A DNA stretch of 64,000 bases. Source: an uncultured Clostridia bacterium. Lineage in GTDB: Bacteria; Bacillota; Clostridia; Oscillospirales; Ruminococcaceae. The notes below the pieces were generated by a model, which did not search any database, was not told the DNA's origin, and saw nothing but the letters and a program-made list of their open reading frames with translations. The DNA is taken from positions 30,537-94,536 of the forward strand of contig CANQCK010000006.1 of the NCBI GenBank assembly GCA_947589185.1, written 5' to 3'. Positions 15,846-23,470 of this stretch are shown here, piece by piece (the first letter of the stretch is position 1; each line of letters starts with the position of its first letter). Made by a program: the position numbers and the translations under genes.

Positions 15846-18266
15846 CTATTTAACTTTTACCTTTCTAACCTTTTTGATCCATTTGCTATATACTTTCTGC
15901 GGCTTGCCATATGCGTCTTTGTAGGTTGCATATGCCCTTACACGCACATAGTAAATTTTACCACTCTTTAGCTTCTTTTTGAATGTTATTTTCTTCTTGG
16001 TCGTAAACTTATCAAATAGAGCTTTTTTAAACTTTCTTGTCTTTGAAACTTGAACCTCATAGCCTACAGCTTTCTTTACCTTTTTCCACGAAACCGTTAT
16101 CTTTTTCTTGGATTTACTCTTTGCTTTGAGATTAGTAATTTTAGCCTGATTAATTTTCTTTTTAGCATTCTTCTTATCTTTAGCAACCTGAGACGGACTT
16201 CTGGTAGTTATCGGAACACTGGTAGCTGGTTTAACATTGGGGTTCTTTGAAGTTCCGGAATTATTCGGTTTATTTGGTTTAGAATCAGTTTTCTTTACAA
16301 CAAGACCTTTGATAGCGTCCTCAATTGCCTTTGCAAAAGCGTCAACCTTATCCTGATTAGTTATATCAAGACCCTTTTCAACTGCATTAATTGCATCCTG
16401 CAGAGCTTTAACTGATTCATCAGTATATTTACTTAAATCTAATTTATCAGCTTTTGCAATAGCTTCGTCGACGGAGGTGTAGTCGGCTGGTTTATATTCT
16501 GGGTTATCTAAAACGTTTAAAACTTTTTCAACCTCTTCAAGAGTAATACCCGAAAATTTATCTGTTTTATATTTATCAATAATTGCTTTTCCTGAATTTA
16601 CAGATTCAGTAAACTTCTTAGTATAATCCTCAGTGAATTTACTTGTATCAGCAGTTTTTTCTATAGTCTCGTTCAGTTTATTTATATCATCTTCAGTAGC
16701 CAGATATACAACATTATCATCTGTCAAATATCCTGCATCTTTCAGTGTTTGCTCGGTTTTGCTGCCTTTTATGACGTAGAATGTTGGGTCGTTGGTGGTG
16801 TCTATAGATTCATTTTGGCCATCATTTTCACCTTTTGCTACAATTGTACTTAAATCTGGAGTGTAGAAGTACATATCAGAAAGTGAAGGGCAATCATCAA
16901 ATGTTTGAACAGGTATATAATCAACATTTCCGCCAATTATTACTGTTTTTAATGAAGTGCAACCTTGAAATAAGTTCTCTCCAAGTCCGTTTAAAGATTG
17001 TACATTGCCCCATGTATTAGTTATTTTGCTTCCATCTTCTATGGTTGCTTTTTTAAGTCCTGTACAATTGCTAAAGGTTGCATGAGCACGAGCCATACCC
17101 TGTCCACCCTCATATGTTCTATAAAATGTAATATCTTTAGGTATTGTTACTTCTTTAAGCGATTGACAACCAGAAAATGCACTTCCATCTATGTACATGC
17201 CACTATGTAGATTTATTGATTTAATCTTTGTCCTCGAAAATGCACTTTCACCAATTTTATTTAAACTCTCAGGAAATGAAATTTCCTCTAAATTACTGTT
17301 TCTGAATGCACCAAAACCTATTTTTTCGAGACCTTCAGGTAAAAATATTTGAATTATAGGTGTTTGATAAAATGAACAATCTCCCATTTCTTTTAATGTA
17401 TCAGGTAGTTTAACATCTTTAAGTGCTGTAAATCCATAAAATGTACGACTTACAATAATACCGTTTTTAATTACCAAGTCTGTATACGCATCAATATTTT
17501 CGATTCCTTCCGCTATAATTATATGCTTTGTTTTTGTTGCATATTTTTTATAATCATCACCTATTGATAATGGGCCTTTTCCACTGAAAGTTAAAGTGCT
17601 ACTTGTTTCATTCCATTCCCATTTTGAATTAAGTCCGCTAGGACCTGATGTATCAGTTAACTCTGTAACATTAGCAGGTATTGGATCAGGCTCTTCTGGT
17701 CGTTCTCCATTGATATATACTATATCATTGTCAGTATAGTTATATAATTTTTTAAAACAATTTTCCGTTTCACTATTCTTATACAAGTGCATTACTGTAC
17801 CACTGCCGGGATTAGGAAGCATACCTTTGTTAGTTTCTAGAACAATTACATTTTTTGAATAAATATATATATCTTTTAGTGAATTGCTATTCAAAGAAAA
17901 AAAATTTAAGTCTGATAGCGTTGAAGGAAGAACCATTTCACTAAGATGATTAGTACGTTGTAATTGATCACTACCGGTAAAATTACAATCTATGTAGGTT
18001 ATACCTTCTCCTACTATTAATTTTTTAACGTCATCAACAAATTGTAATTTTGGAGTCAATGCACTACTTCCTAATACACCTGTTCCTGTTACAGTTAAAG
18101 TACCATCACTACTTAATACCCATTTTCCATCACTTCCCCATGTTCCAGAAGTTGCATATTTATATTCCTCCGCAAAAGCTGTAGATAGCGTACTTATCGA
18201 AGATGATGTTACTATACTAATGGCTGCTAATACTCCTGCAAGTATTTTTTTTATCCTTAAATGCAT
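15846..18266 (-). CDS. Secreted BspA-type leucine-rich-repeat surface protein
   Basis: 806 residues; AGAGGGTGGA precedes the start. Signal peptide about 1-32 (ends AFA). After a GTW-rich N-terminal module, residues about 200-530 hold LRR_5 (BspA-type) repeats such as LKDVKLPDTLKEMG and LEEISFPESLNKIG. A helical FIVAR-like region (about 560-660, KLDLSKYTDESVKAL) follows, then a Ser/Asn linker and a Lys-rich fibronectin-type-III-like domain (about 715-800, ITVSWKKVKKAVGYEVQVS). No LPxTG motif, so retention may be through the very basic C-terminus. Family knowledge: host or substrate adhesion. Transcribed from a consensus promoter at 18328-18356. Confidence 0.82.
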   Translation of the reverse strand: MHLRIKKILAGVLAAISIVTSSSISTLSTAFAEEYKYATSGTWGSDGKWVLSSDGTLTVTGTGVLGSSALTPKLQFVDDVKKLIVGEGITYIDCNFTGSDQLQRTNHLSEMVLPSTLSDLNFFSLNSNSLKDIYIYSKNVIVLETNKGMLPNPGSGTVMHLYKNSETENCFKKLYNYTDNDIVYINGERPEEPDPIPANVTELTDTSGPSGLNSKWEWNETSSTLTFSGKGPLSIGDDYKKYATKTKHIIIAEGIENIDAYTDLVIKNGIIVSRTFYGFTALKDVKLPDTLKEMGDCSFYQTPIIQIFLPEGLEKIGFGAFRNSNLEEISFPESLNKIGESAFSRTKIKSINLHSGMYIDGSAFSGCQSLKEVTIPKDITFYRTYEGGQGMARAHATFSNCTGLKKATIEDGSKITNTWGNVQSLNGLGENLFQGCTSLKTVIIGGNVDYIPVQTFDDCPSLSDMYFYTPDLSTIVAKGENDGQNESIDTTNDPTFYVIKGSKTEQTLKDAGYLTDDNVVYLATEDDINKLNETIEKTADTSKFTEDYTKKFTESVNSGKAIIDKYKTDKFSGITLEEVEKVLNVLDNPEYKPADYTSVDEAIAKADKLDLSKYTDESVKALQDAINAVEKGLDITNQDKVDAFAKAIEDAIKGLVVKKTDSKPNKPNNSGTSKNPNVKPATSVPITTRSPSQVAKDKKNAKKKINQAKITNLKAKSKSKKKITVSWKKVKKAVGYEVQVSKTRKFKKALFDKFTTKKKITFKKKLKSGKIYYVRVRAYATYKDAYGKPQKVYSKWIKKVRKVKVK

Positions 18267-18327
18267 TTATTCCACCCTCTAAACAAATAAAATTATTTAT
18301 AATCCGCTTAAATTAGATTATATATGT

Positions 18328-18356
18328 ATTATAATCTATTATTTTGAGATTGTCAA
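18328..18356 (-). promoter_or_regulatory. Promoter of the BspA-like gene
   Basis: Minus-strand TTGACA (18351-18356), 17 bases, TATAAT (18328-18333): perfect consensus. Confidence 0.75.
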
Positions 18357-18416
18357 GCATTATTTTAAATTTTTTTTATTAATTTAGTTTAGAAGTGTAA
18401 ATTCAAAATACAAAAA

Positions 18417-18442
18417 ACGCAGTATGACATAACATACTGCGT
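18417..18442 (-). terminator. Terminator of the Rrf2 gene
   Basis: 10-bp stem ACGCAGTATG (18417-18426) / CATACTGCGT (18433-18442), followed on the minus strand by six Ts. Confidence 0.85.
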
Positions 18443-18492
18443 ATAATCACAAATACTAACATATTATTTCCGTGTTGATATTGTATGGCAGA

Positions 18493-18930
18493 TTAAATTT
18501 CATAATTTCCGCCGTTTAAGTTCTTTTGCATTTCAACCAAGTCCTCAAGGGTAATGCTGTCAACAACATTGTTGATAGCCTCATATAGCTTTTTCCATAC
18601 ATACAATGTAACGCACGATTCGCTTCTGTCACAGTCGTTTTCCTCACCCTCAAGACAAGCCACAGGAGCAAGACTTCCCTCGGTAAGTCTGATTATCATT
18701 CCCACTGTGTAATCCTTAGGGCTTTTAGCAAGCCTATATCCTCCGCTCGAACCACGCACGCTTTTTACATATCCCGCCTTTGAAAGTATAGTTATAATCT
18801 GCTCAAGATACTTATTTGAAATACCCTGACGCTTAGAAATAACCTTTAAAGAAGTATATTCGCCGTTATCATTAGCCGCTAAATCGACCATAAGTCTGAG
18901 TGCGTATCTTCCCTTTGTAGAAATTTTCAT
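18493..18930 (-). CDS. Rrf2/IscR-family transcriptional regulator with iron-sulfur ligands
   Basis: 145 residues; AAGGA upstream. The N-terminal winged helix MKISTKGRYALRLMVDLA is diagnostic of Rrf2 proteins. Three Cys at 92, 100 and 106 have spacing close to the IscR cluster ligands, so it probably binds an iron-sulfur cluster and senses cluster supply, nitric oxide or redox state (inference). In many Firmicutes this regulator heads iscS-iscU-mnmA; here it is alone, ending at its own terminator. Its promoter (18966-18994) is preceded by a dyad that could be an autoregulatory operator. Confidence 0.88.
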   Translation of the reverse strand: MKISTKGRYALRLMVDLAANDNGEYTSLKVISKRQGISNKYLEQIITILSKAGYVKSVRGSSGGYRLAKSPKDYTVGMIIRLTEGSLAPVACLEGEENDCDRSESCVTLYVWKKLYEAINNVVDSITLEDLVEMQKNLNGGNYEI

Positions 18931-18965
18931 ATGTTTTCATTCCTTAAATCATACTATATAACTAG

Positions 18966-18994
18966 ATTATATAATATATTCATTTAAAAGTCAA
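18966..18994 (-). promoter_or_regulatory. Promoter of the Rrf2 gene
   Basis: Minus-strand TTGACT (18989-18994), 17 bases, TATAAT (18966-18971). Confidence 0.65.
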
Positions 18995-19016
18995 CCGGCA
19001 GGGATAACCTTGCCGG
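18995..19016. promoter_or_regulatory. GC-rich dyad abutting the Rrf2 -35 element
   Basis: CCGGCA (18995-19000) and TGCCGG (19011-19016) extend imperfectly inward (GG/CC). It touches the -35 box of the Rrf2 promoter. It may be a terminator-like hairpin or an operator. Confidence 0.35.
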
Positions 19017-19189
19017 CTTTAATATGCGAATGTTCTTTATTTGTCATAGATATTTCGCCTGTGTCCAACATTTAGCCTTTAATGTCCAACCCCAAACATA
19101 TTATAAAAATATCCAATTAAGGTATTTCTTTTTTTCTTGTTTTATGTTATACTTAATTATAATTAAAAAAATACTGCGGAGGTTTAATA

Positions 19190-19459
19190 ATGAGAGCTAT
19201 AGTTACCGTAATAGGAAAAGACGATATAGGTATTCTGGCTAAGGTTTCGTCAGTTTGTTCTGAATACAAAGCAAATGTTATAGAGGTTACTCAATCAGTA
19301 TTGCAGGATATGTTTGCTATGATTATGCTTGTAGATATTTCAAAGCTGAATATTCCTTTTGCAGAGTTAAGCGATAAAATGTCGGAACTCGGAAAAGAAC
19401 TCGGTCTTTCGATAACCACAATGCACGAGGACGTTTTTAACTGTATGCATCATATTTAA
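19190..19459 (+). CDS. ACT domain protein (UPF0237 type)
   Basis: 89 residues, one ACT domain: strand MRAIVTVIGKDDIGI, helix AKVSSVCSEYKANV, then EVTQSVLQDMFAMIMLVD. Upstream GCGGAGG supports the start. Family knowledge: stand-alone ACT proteins bind small ligands, often amino acids. It is commonly encoded directly before the UPF0210 gene, as here, so the two likely form one unit, although a repeat element sits between them. Confidence 0.88.
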   Translation: MRAIVTVIGKDDIGILAKVSSVCSEYKANVIEVTQSVLQDMFAMIMLVDISKLNIPFAELSDKMSELGKELGLSITTMHEDVFNCMHHI

Positions 19460-19462
19460 TTG

Positions 19463-19536
19463 ACCGGTGAGCCACCGGTGGCTCTGCTGCCTTTGGAGAA
19501 TTTGTACAATGTTATAACTTTGTACAACGGCAGGTC
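19463..19536 (+). repeat. Two-hairpin repeat (divergent copy) within the ACT-UPF0210 operon
   Basis: Hairpin A around CCACCGGTGG, then CTGCTGCCTTTGG and a distal CGGCAGGTCTA, with TTGTACAA twice between. The layout (hairpin, TGCC-CCTTTG motif, complementary distal arm ending near TCTA) matches the other dispersed copies but the sequence is the most divergent. Confidence 0.45.
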
Positions 19537-19583
19537 TATCAATTGATAAATAATAATTGACAATGGATATTGGAGGTTGAGTA

Positions 19584-20939
19584 ATGCTTAACGCATATGA
19601 TATACTTGAAACTATTCGTATGATCCAAGACGAAAATCTTGACATTCGTACAATCACAATGGGAATTTCCCTGCTTGACTGCATAGACAATGACATAGAC
19701 AAGGCTTGCGGGAAGGTCTATGAAAAGATAACGAGATGTGCTAAAGATTTGGTCAAAACCGCAGATGAAATTTCAAAGGAATTCGGTATACCTATTATAA
19801 ATAAGAGAATTTCGGTAACTCCTGTTGCAATAGTGTCAGCTGCCTGCAAATGCTCGCCCGTACCGTTTGCGTTAGCTATGGATAAAGCGGCACAGGCTGT
19901 AGGGGTCGATTTGATAGGAGGATATTCTGCGCTTGTCCAAAAGGGCTTTTCGGCAGGAGATATTGAGCTTATAAACTCTATCCCCGAAGCGTTAAAGTCA
20001 ACAGAAAAGGTATGCTCGTCGGTAAATATCGGTTCTACAAAGACGGGAATAAATCTTGACGCCTGCAAGCTGATGGGCGGCATTGTAAAGCAGTGTGCTG
20101 AAGAAACTGTAGATAAAAACTGTTTCGGTGCGGCAAAGCTCGTTGTGTTCTGCAATGCAGTTGAGGATAACCCGTTTATGGCAGGAGCCTTTCACGGCGT
20201 AGGCGAGCCTGATTGTATGATAAATGTGGGAGTATCAGGACCGGGAGTTGTGCGTTCTGCACTTTCAAAATACCCCGACGCAAATATCACGGAGATTTCG
20301 GACATAATAAAAAAGACTTCTTATAAAATAACAAGAATAGGCCAGCTTGTGGGCGTGACTGCCTCAAAGCGACTGGGCGTTCCGTTCGGAATAGTTGATT
20401 TGTCACTCGCACCGACCCCTGCTGTCGGAGACAGCGTTGCTCACATTTTAGAAGAAATAGGTCTTGAGCAGTGCGGAACTCACGGCACGACAGCAACTCT
20501 TGCTCTTTTAAACGACGCCGTTAAAAAGGGCGGCGTAATGGCTTGCTCAAGAATAGGAGGACTTTCAGGTGCGTTTATACCTGTATCTGAGGATTCGGGT
20601 ATGATAGCGGCAGCTGAAAGCGGAGTTTTAACTATTGAAAAGTTGGAAGCTATGACTGCGGTCTGCTCGGTAGGACTTGATATGATAGTTATTCCCGGAG
20701 ACACTTCTCCCGACACAATAGCGGCGATTATCGCAGACGAGGCAGCAATTGGTATGGTAAACACAAAAACGACTGCGGTAAGGATTATACCTGCTATCGG
20801 TAAAGATGTTGGAGACGAGCTTGACTGGGGCGGACTTTTCGGTCATGCACCTGTTATGGCACTAAAAAAAGAATCTCCGTCTCGATTTATCAATCGCGGA
20901 GGTCAGATCCCTGCACCTTTACATTCACTTAAAAACTGA
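19584..20939 (+). CDS. UPF0210 / PFL-family protein
   Basis: 451 residues, full length. Begins with the typical [30 protein letters not shown] lies upstream. Contains the conserved [36 protein letters not shown] and [17 protein letters not shown] segments of this uncharacterised but widely conserved family. Distantly related to pyruvate-formate-lyase/ribonucleotide-reductase-like folds, but no reaction is established. No membrane segments, so cytosolic. Paired with the upstream ACT protein, which may sense a ligand for it (inference). Confidence 0.9.
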   Translation: MLNAYDILETIRMIQDENLDIRTITMGISLLDCIDNDIDKACGKVYEKITRCAKDLVKTADEISKEFGIPIINKRISVTPVAIVSAACKCSPVPFALAMDKAAQAVGVDLIGGYSALVQKGFSAGDIELINSIPEALKSTEKVCSSVNIGSTKTGINLDACKLMGGIVKQCAEETVDKNCFGAAKLVVFCNAVEDNPFMAGAFHGVGEPDCMINVGVSGPGVVRSALSKYPDANITEISDIIKKTSYKITRIGQLVGVTASKRLGVPFGIVDLSLAPTPAVGDSVAHILEEIGLEQCGTHGTTATLALLNDAVKKGGVMACSRIGGLSGAFIPVSEDSGMIAAAESGVLTIEKLEAMTAVCSVGLDMIVIPGDTSPDTIAAIIADEAAIGMVNTKTTAVRIIPAIGKDVGDELDWGGLFGHAPVMALKKESPSRFINRGGQIPAPLHSLKN

Positions 20940-20987
20940 CTTATACAATAACTTTAAGCCTGTTAAGATTATAACAGAGAAAGGAAT

Positions 20988-21917
20988 ATGGTTAATAAAA
21001 TGAAAAAAACATCATTATCCGTTATGTTAATAATCCTATGCATTTTCACAACAATCCTTTGCTCATGCACAGAAGCAAATAAGACAAAGACCTCCTCAGG
21101 AAATGACAGTGCGACTGTATCAAAAGATTCAACAAAAATAACCGAGCTTTCTGTTTTTGACGAAAAAACAAGTTATATTGACTCCATTGAGCAGATAATT
21201 TCCGGTAAGGTCTACACAATCAAAGGAATGCTTAAATCAGGTACTATGGGGCTTATTACAGAAAGTCCGATAACGATTTCCGTAAAGGACGAAAACAACT
21301 ATTATTACTCTGTACAGACAGTGTCGTCATATCAGGAATATTTAGTAAAAGACGGCACAGCGTACATTCTGAACAGCGACGACAAACTGTATGCCGTGTC
21401 AAACAACAAAACTGCACAAAACATTAAATCTACTATCGACACATATTTTCCATCGAAAGATTTGCTGAAATATAAAGATACCTACAGCGTAAGCTATAAC
21501 AATGAAAATTACATCCGTGAAAGATATGATTTCACCGACTCAAACAGTTCTAATCAGACTGTTTCATATTTCTTTATCAATCAGGAGCTTAAAATGATTG
21601 AGTATGTTCATCAAGTTATGGAAATGAAGATCGACTCATATCTGAATATTGAGAGCATTTCACTTGAAAGCGACAAAAATTATTATAATAAGATAAAAAA
21701 TTATAAAAAGGTTTCAGAGGAAAAGCTAATTAATTCTCTGAACAATTCTGATAAATCTGACGAATACATTTTAGGGCTTCTCGACTCTATGGGAATTACA
21801 GACGATGATCTAAAGGAAATGGGTTACACAAAAGAAGATATTTTAAATATGAACGATAATCAGCTAAGCATTTTCCTTGCAGGACTTTACGGAGAAGATG
21901 TTACAGACAGTAATTAA
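20988..21917 (+). CDS. Lipoprotein, function unknown
   Basis: 309 residues. A lysine-rich start and hydrophobic core end in ILCSC, a lipobox-like site with acylation likely at Cys27. The mature part has a Ser/Thr-rich spacer then a beta-rich region (about 60-230) resembling the LolA/LppX-like fold seen in many clostridial outer-leaflet lipoproteins (weak inference), and an acidic C-terminal helix. The ATG at 20988 has AAAGGA only 2-3 bases upstream; ATG 21000 is an alternative. It lies 48 bases after the UPF0210 gene and ends at a strong terminator. Confidence 0.75.
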   Translation: MVNKMKKTSLSVMLIILCIFTTILCSCTEANKTKTSSGNDSATVSKDSTKITELSVFDEKTSYIDSIEQIISGKVYTIKGMLKSGTMGLITESPITISVKDENNYYYSVQTVSSYQEYLVKDGTAYILNSDDKLYAVSNNKTAQNIKSTIDTYFPSKDLLKYKDTYSVSYNNENYIRERYDFTDSNSSNQTVSYFFINQELKMIEYVHQVMEMKIDSYLNIESISLESDKNYYNKIKNYKKVSEEKLINSLNNSDKSDEYILGLLDSMGITDDDLKEMGYTKEDILNMNDNQLSIFLAGLYGEDVTDSN

Positions 21918-21931
21918 ACATAAAAATACAA

Positions 21932-21965
21932 AAAGACCTTTTAAGCTCTAACTTAAAAGGTCTTT
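21932..21965. terminator. Bidirectional terminator
   Basis: Perfect 14-bp stem (21932-21945 with 21952-21965, AAAGACCTTTTAAG) and a 6-nt loop between convergent genes. Confidence 0.85.
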
Positions 21966-21990
21966 ACTTTATCTTTTTAACTGCTAAAGG

Positions 21991-22524
21991 CTATTTTAAC
22001 AGCTTTATTTTACCTATTAACGGTAACTCCTTAGCCTTACCCTGAACGGCATTAATTATGCCTATAATGGCTAAGACAAGAATCAAAATCCTTACTGCCC
22101 ATGTAATTACAGAAATAATTCTTCCCAACGGATCTGCAATAGCATACATAGCAATTCTCACAATTGATAAGACAATGCTGGTAATAACATTTACTATCAG
22201 TAAAGACAACCCTTGGTTTGAATGAAATCTGGCAAACTTGGAATTAGGTGCTGCTAAAATCGGTATTAAAACTAAAATTCCGAGATAAGCCAACGCCGCA
22301 AACGCTTTGTTACTTGATATATCCGTCTGATCAAATTCAGATGTATAATCTGCTGTATTATTAAAATCGGCAATTTTAGCTCCCAGATCCTCAACAGAAT
22401 CAGAAATATTCTTTGTTTTATTATTTGCACTTTGAGAATTCGCACCGCCGACAGGGGCACCGCACTTATCACAAAACTTACTTTCGTCAGCAAGCTGATT
22501 GCCACATTGTGAACAGAAAGCCAT
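21991..22524 (-). CDS. Zinc-ribbon membrane protein (DUF4870-like)
   Basis: 177 residues; TTGGAGGAA upstream. An N-terminal zinc ribbon (CSQCG at 4-8 and CDKCG at 18-22) is followed by a polar linker and three or four hydrophobic segments (about 73-90, 105-128, 135-165) with the FHSNQGL motif typical of DUF4870-like membrane proteins. Function unknown; the ribbon faces the cytoplasm in the expected topology. Promoter at 22560-22588. Confidence 0.8.
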   Translation of the reverse strand: MAFCSQCGNQLADESKFCDKCGAPVGGANSQSANNKTKNISDSVEDLGAKIADFNNTADYTSEFDQTDISSNKAFAALAYLGILVLIPILAAPNSKFARFHSNQGLSLLIVNVITSIVLSIVRIAMYAIADPLGRIISVITWAVRILILVLAIIGIINAVQGKAKELPLIGKIKLLK

Positions 22525-22559
22525 AATTACATTCCTCCAATATTATTTAGTATAATTAA

Positions 22560-22588
22560 ATTATAGCACACAGAAAATAATAAGTCAA
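22560..22588 (-). promoter_or_regulatory. Promoter of the zinc-ribbon protein gene
   Basis: Minus-strand TTGACT (22583-22588), 17 bases, TATAAT (22560-22565). Confidence 0.65.
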
Positions 22589-22724
22589 TTTTTTTCATAT
22601 TACAGGATAAATTAATATGCACAAATCTATATTAAGAATTTACTAAATATTTATTTTTCTGTAAATATCATAATTTATAACATTACGCATATATTTATTA
22701 AAAATGTATAAGAAGGGTTAAGAT

Positions 22725-23360
22725 ATGGAAAATAGCAATTATCCTTTTGTCAACACACCGCTGCCTTACGATTATGACGCTCTTGAACCGTTCATTGATG
22801 AAAAAACAATGTATTTGCATCACGACAAACATCTTCAGACATATATTGATAACCTCAATGCCGTCTTAGAGAAACATCCTGAACTTCAAAAGCTATCTCT
22901 TGAACAACTGATAAAAATCTCAGTCAGACTTCCTAAGCCACTGCAAACCACTGTAAGGAACAATGCAGGAGGAGTATACAATCATCGATTCTTTTTTGAG
23001 GGGCTTACCAATCCTGCCCAAAAAGAACCGCACGGCAGGCTTGCTCAGGCGATAAATCAATGTTTTAGCGACTTCGACCGATTTGAATCTGAATTCAAAA
23101 AAGCTGCACTGTCAGTTTTCGGCTCCGGATATGCGTGGCTTGTTTACAGTCGGCATAGGCTTAGAACTGTTACAACACCTAATCAGAACACCCCTATCGA
23201 ACAAGGGTTATGCCCCATTCTCAATATCGACGTATGGGAACACGCCTACTATTTAAAGCATTATAACCTTCGTGCTGAATATATTGATGATTGGTTCAAT
23301 ATAATCAACTGGGACAAAGCAGAGCAAAATCTCATCAACTGTATAAAAAACAGAAATTGA
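22725..23360 (+). CDS. sodA: Iron/manganese superoxide dismutase
   Basis: 211 residues. The metal ligands of the family are all present: His32 (YLHHDKH), His87 (YNHRFFFE), Asp169 and His173 (DVWEHAYYL), with the gateway Tyr40. It converts superoxide to peroxide and oxygen. The usual Trp in the NH-x-x-FW motif after the second His is Phe here, a second-shell change that could affect activity or metal choice. No signal peptide. AGAAGGG precedes the start. An isolated gene with a strong terminator after it; useful for an anaerobe under transient oxygen exposure. Confidence 0.9.
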   Translation: MENSNYPFVNTPLPYDYDALEPFIDEKTMYLHHDKHLQTYIDNLNAVLEKHPELQKLSLEQLIKISVRLPKPLQTTVRNNAGGVYNHRFFFEGLTNPAQKEPHGRLAQAINQCFSDFDRFESEFKKAALSVFGSGYAWLVYSRHRLRTVTTPNQNTPIEQGLCPILNIDVWEHAYYLKHYNLRAEYIDDWFNIINWDKAEQNLINCIKNRN

Positions 23361-23420
23361 TTAACTTGAACATTTATATCAACAGGCTGTTATTATATGC
23401 TGTTTATTATTAACATAATA

Positions 23421-23445
23421 AAGACCACCGCTAAGCGGTGGTCTT
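23421..23445. terminator. Strong bidirectional terminator
   Basis: AAGACCACCGC (23421-23431) / GCGGTGGTCTT (23435-23445), followed by ATTTTTG on the plus strand. Ends sodA and the convergent adhesin gene. Confidence 0.85.
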
Positions 23446-23470
23446 ATTTTTGTGTAAACTAATAACTGTT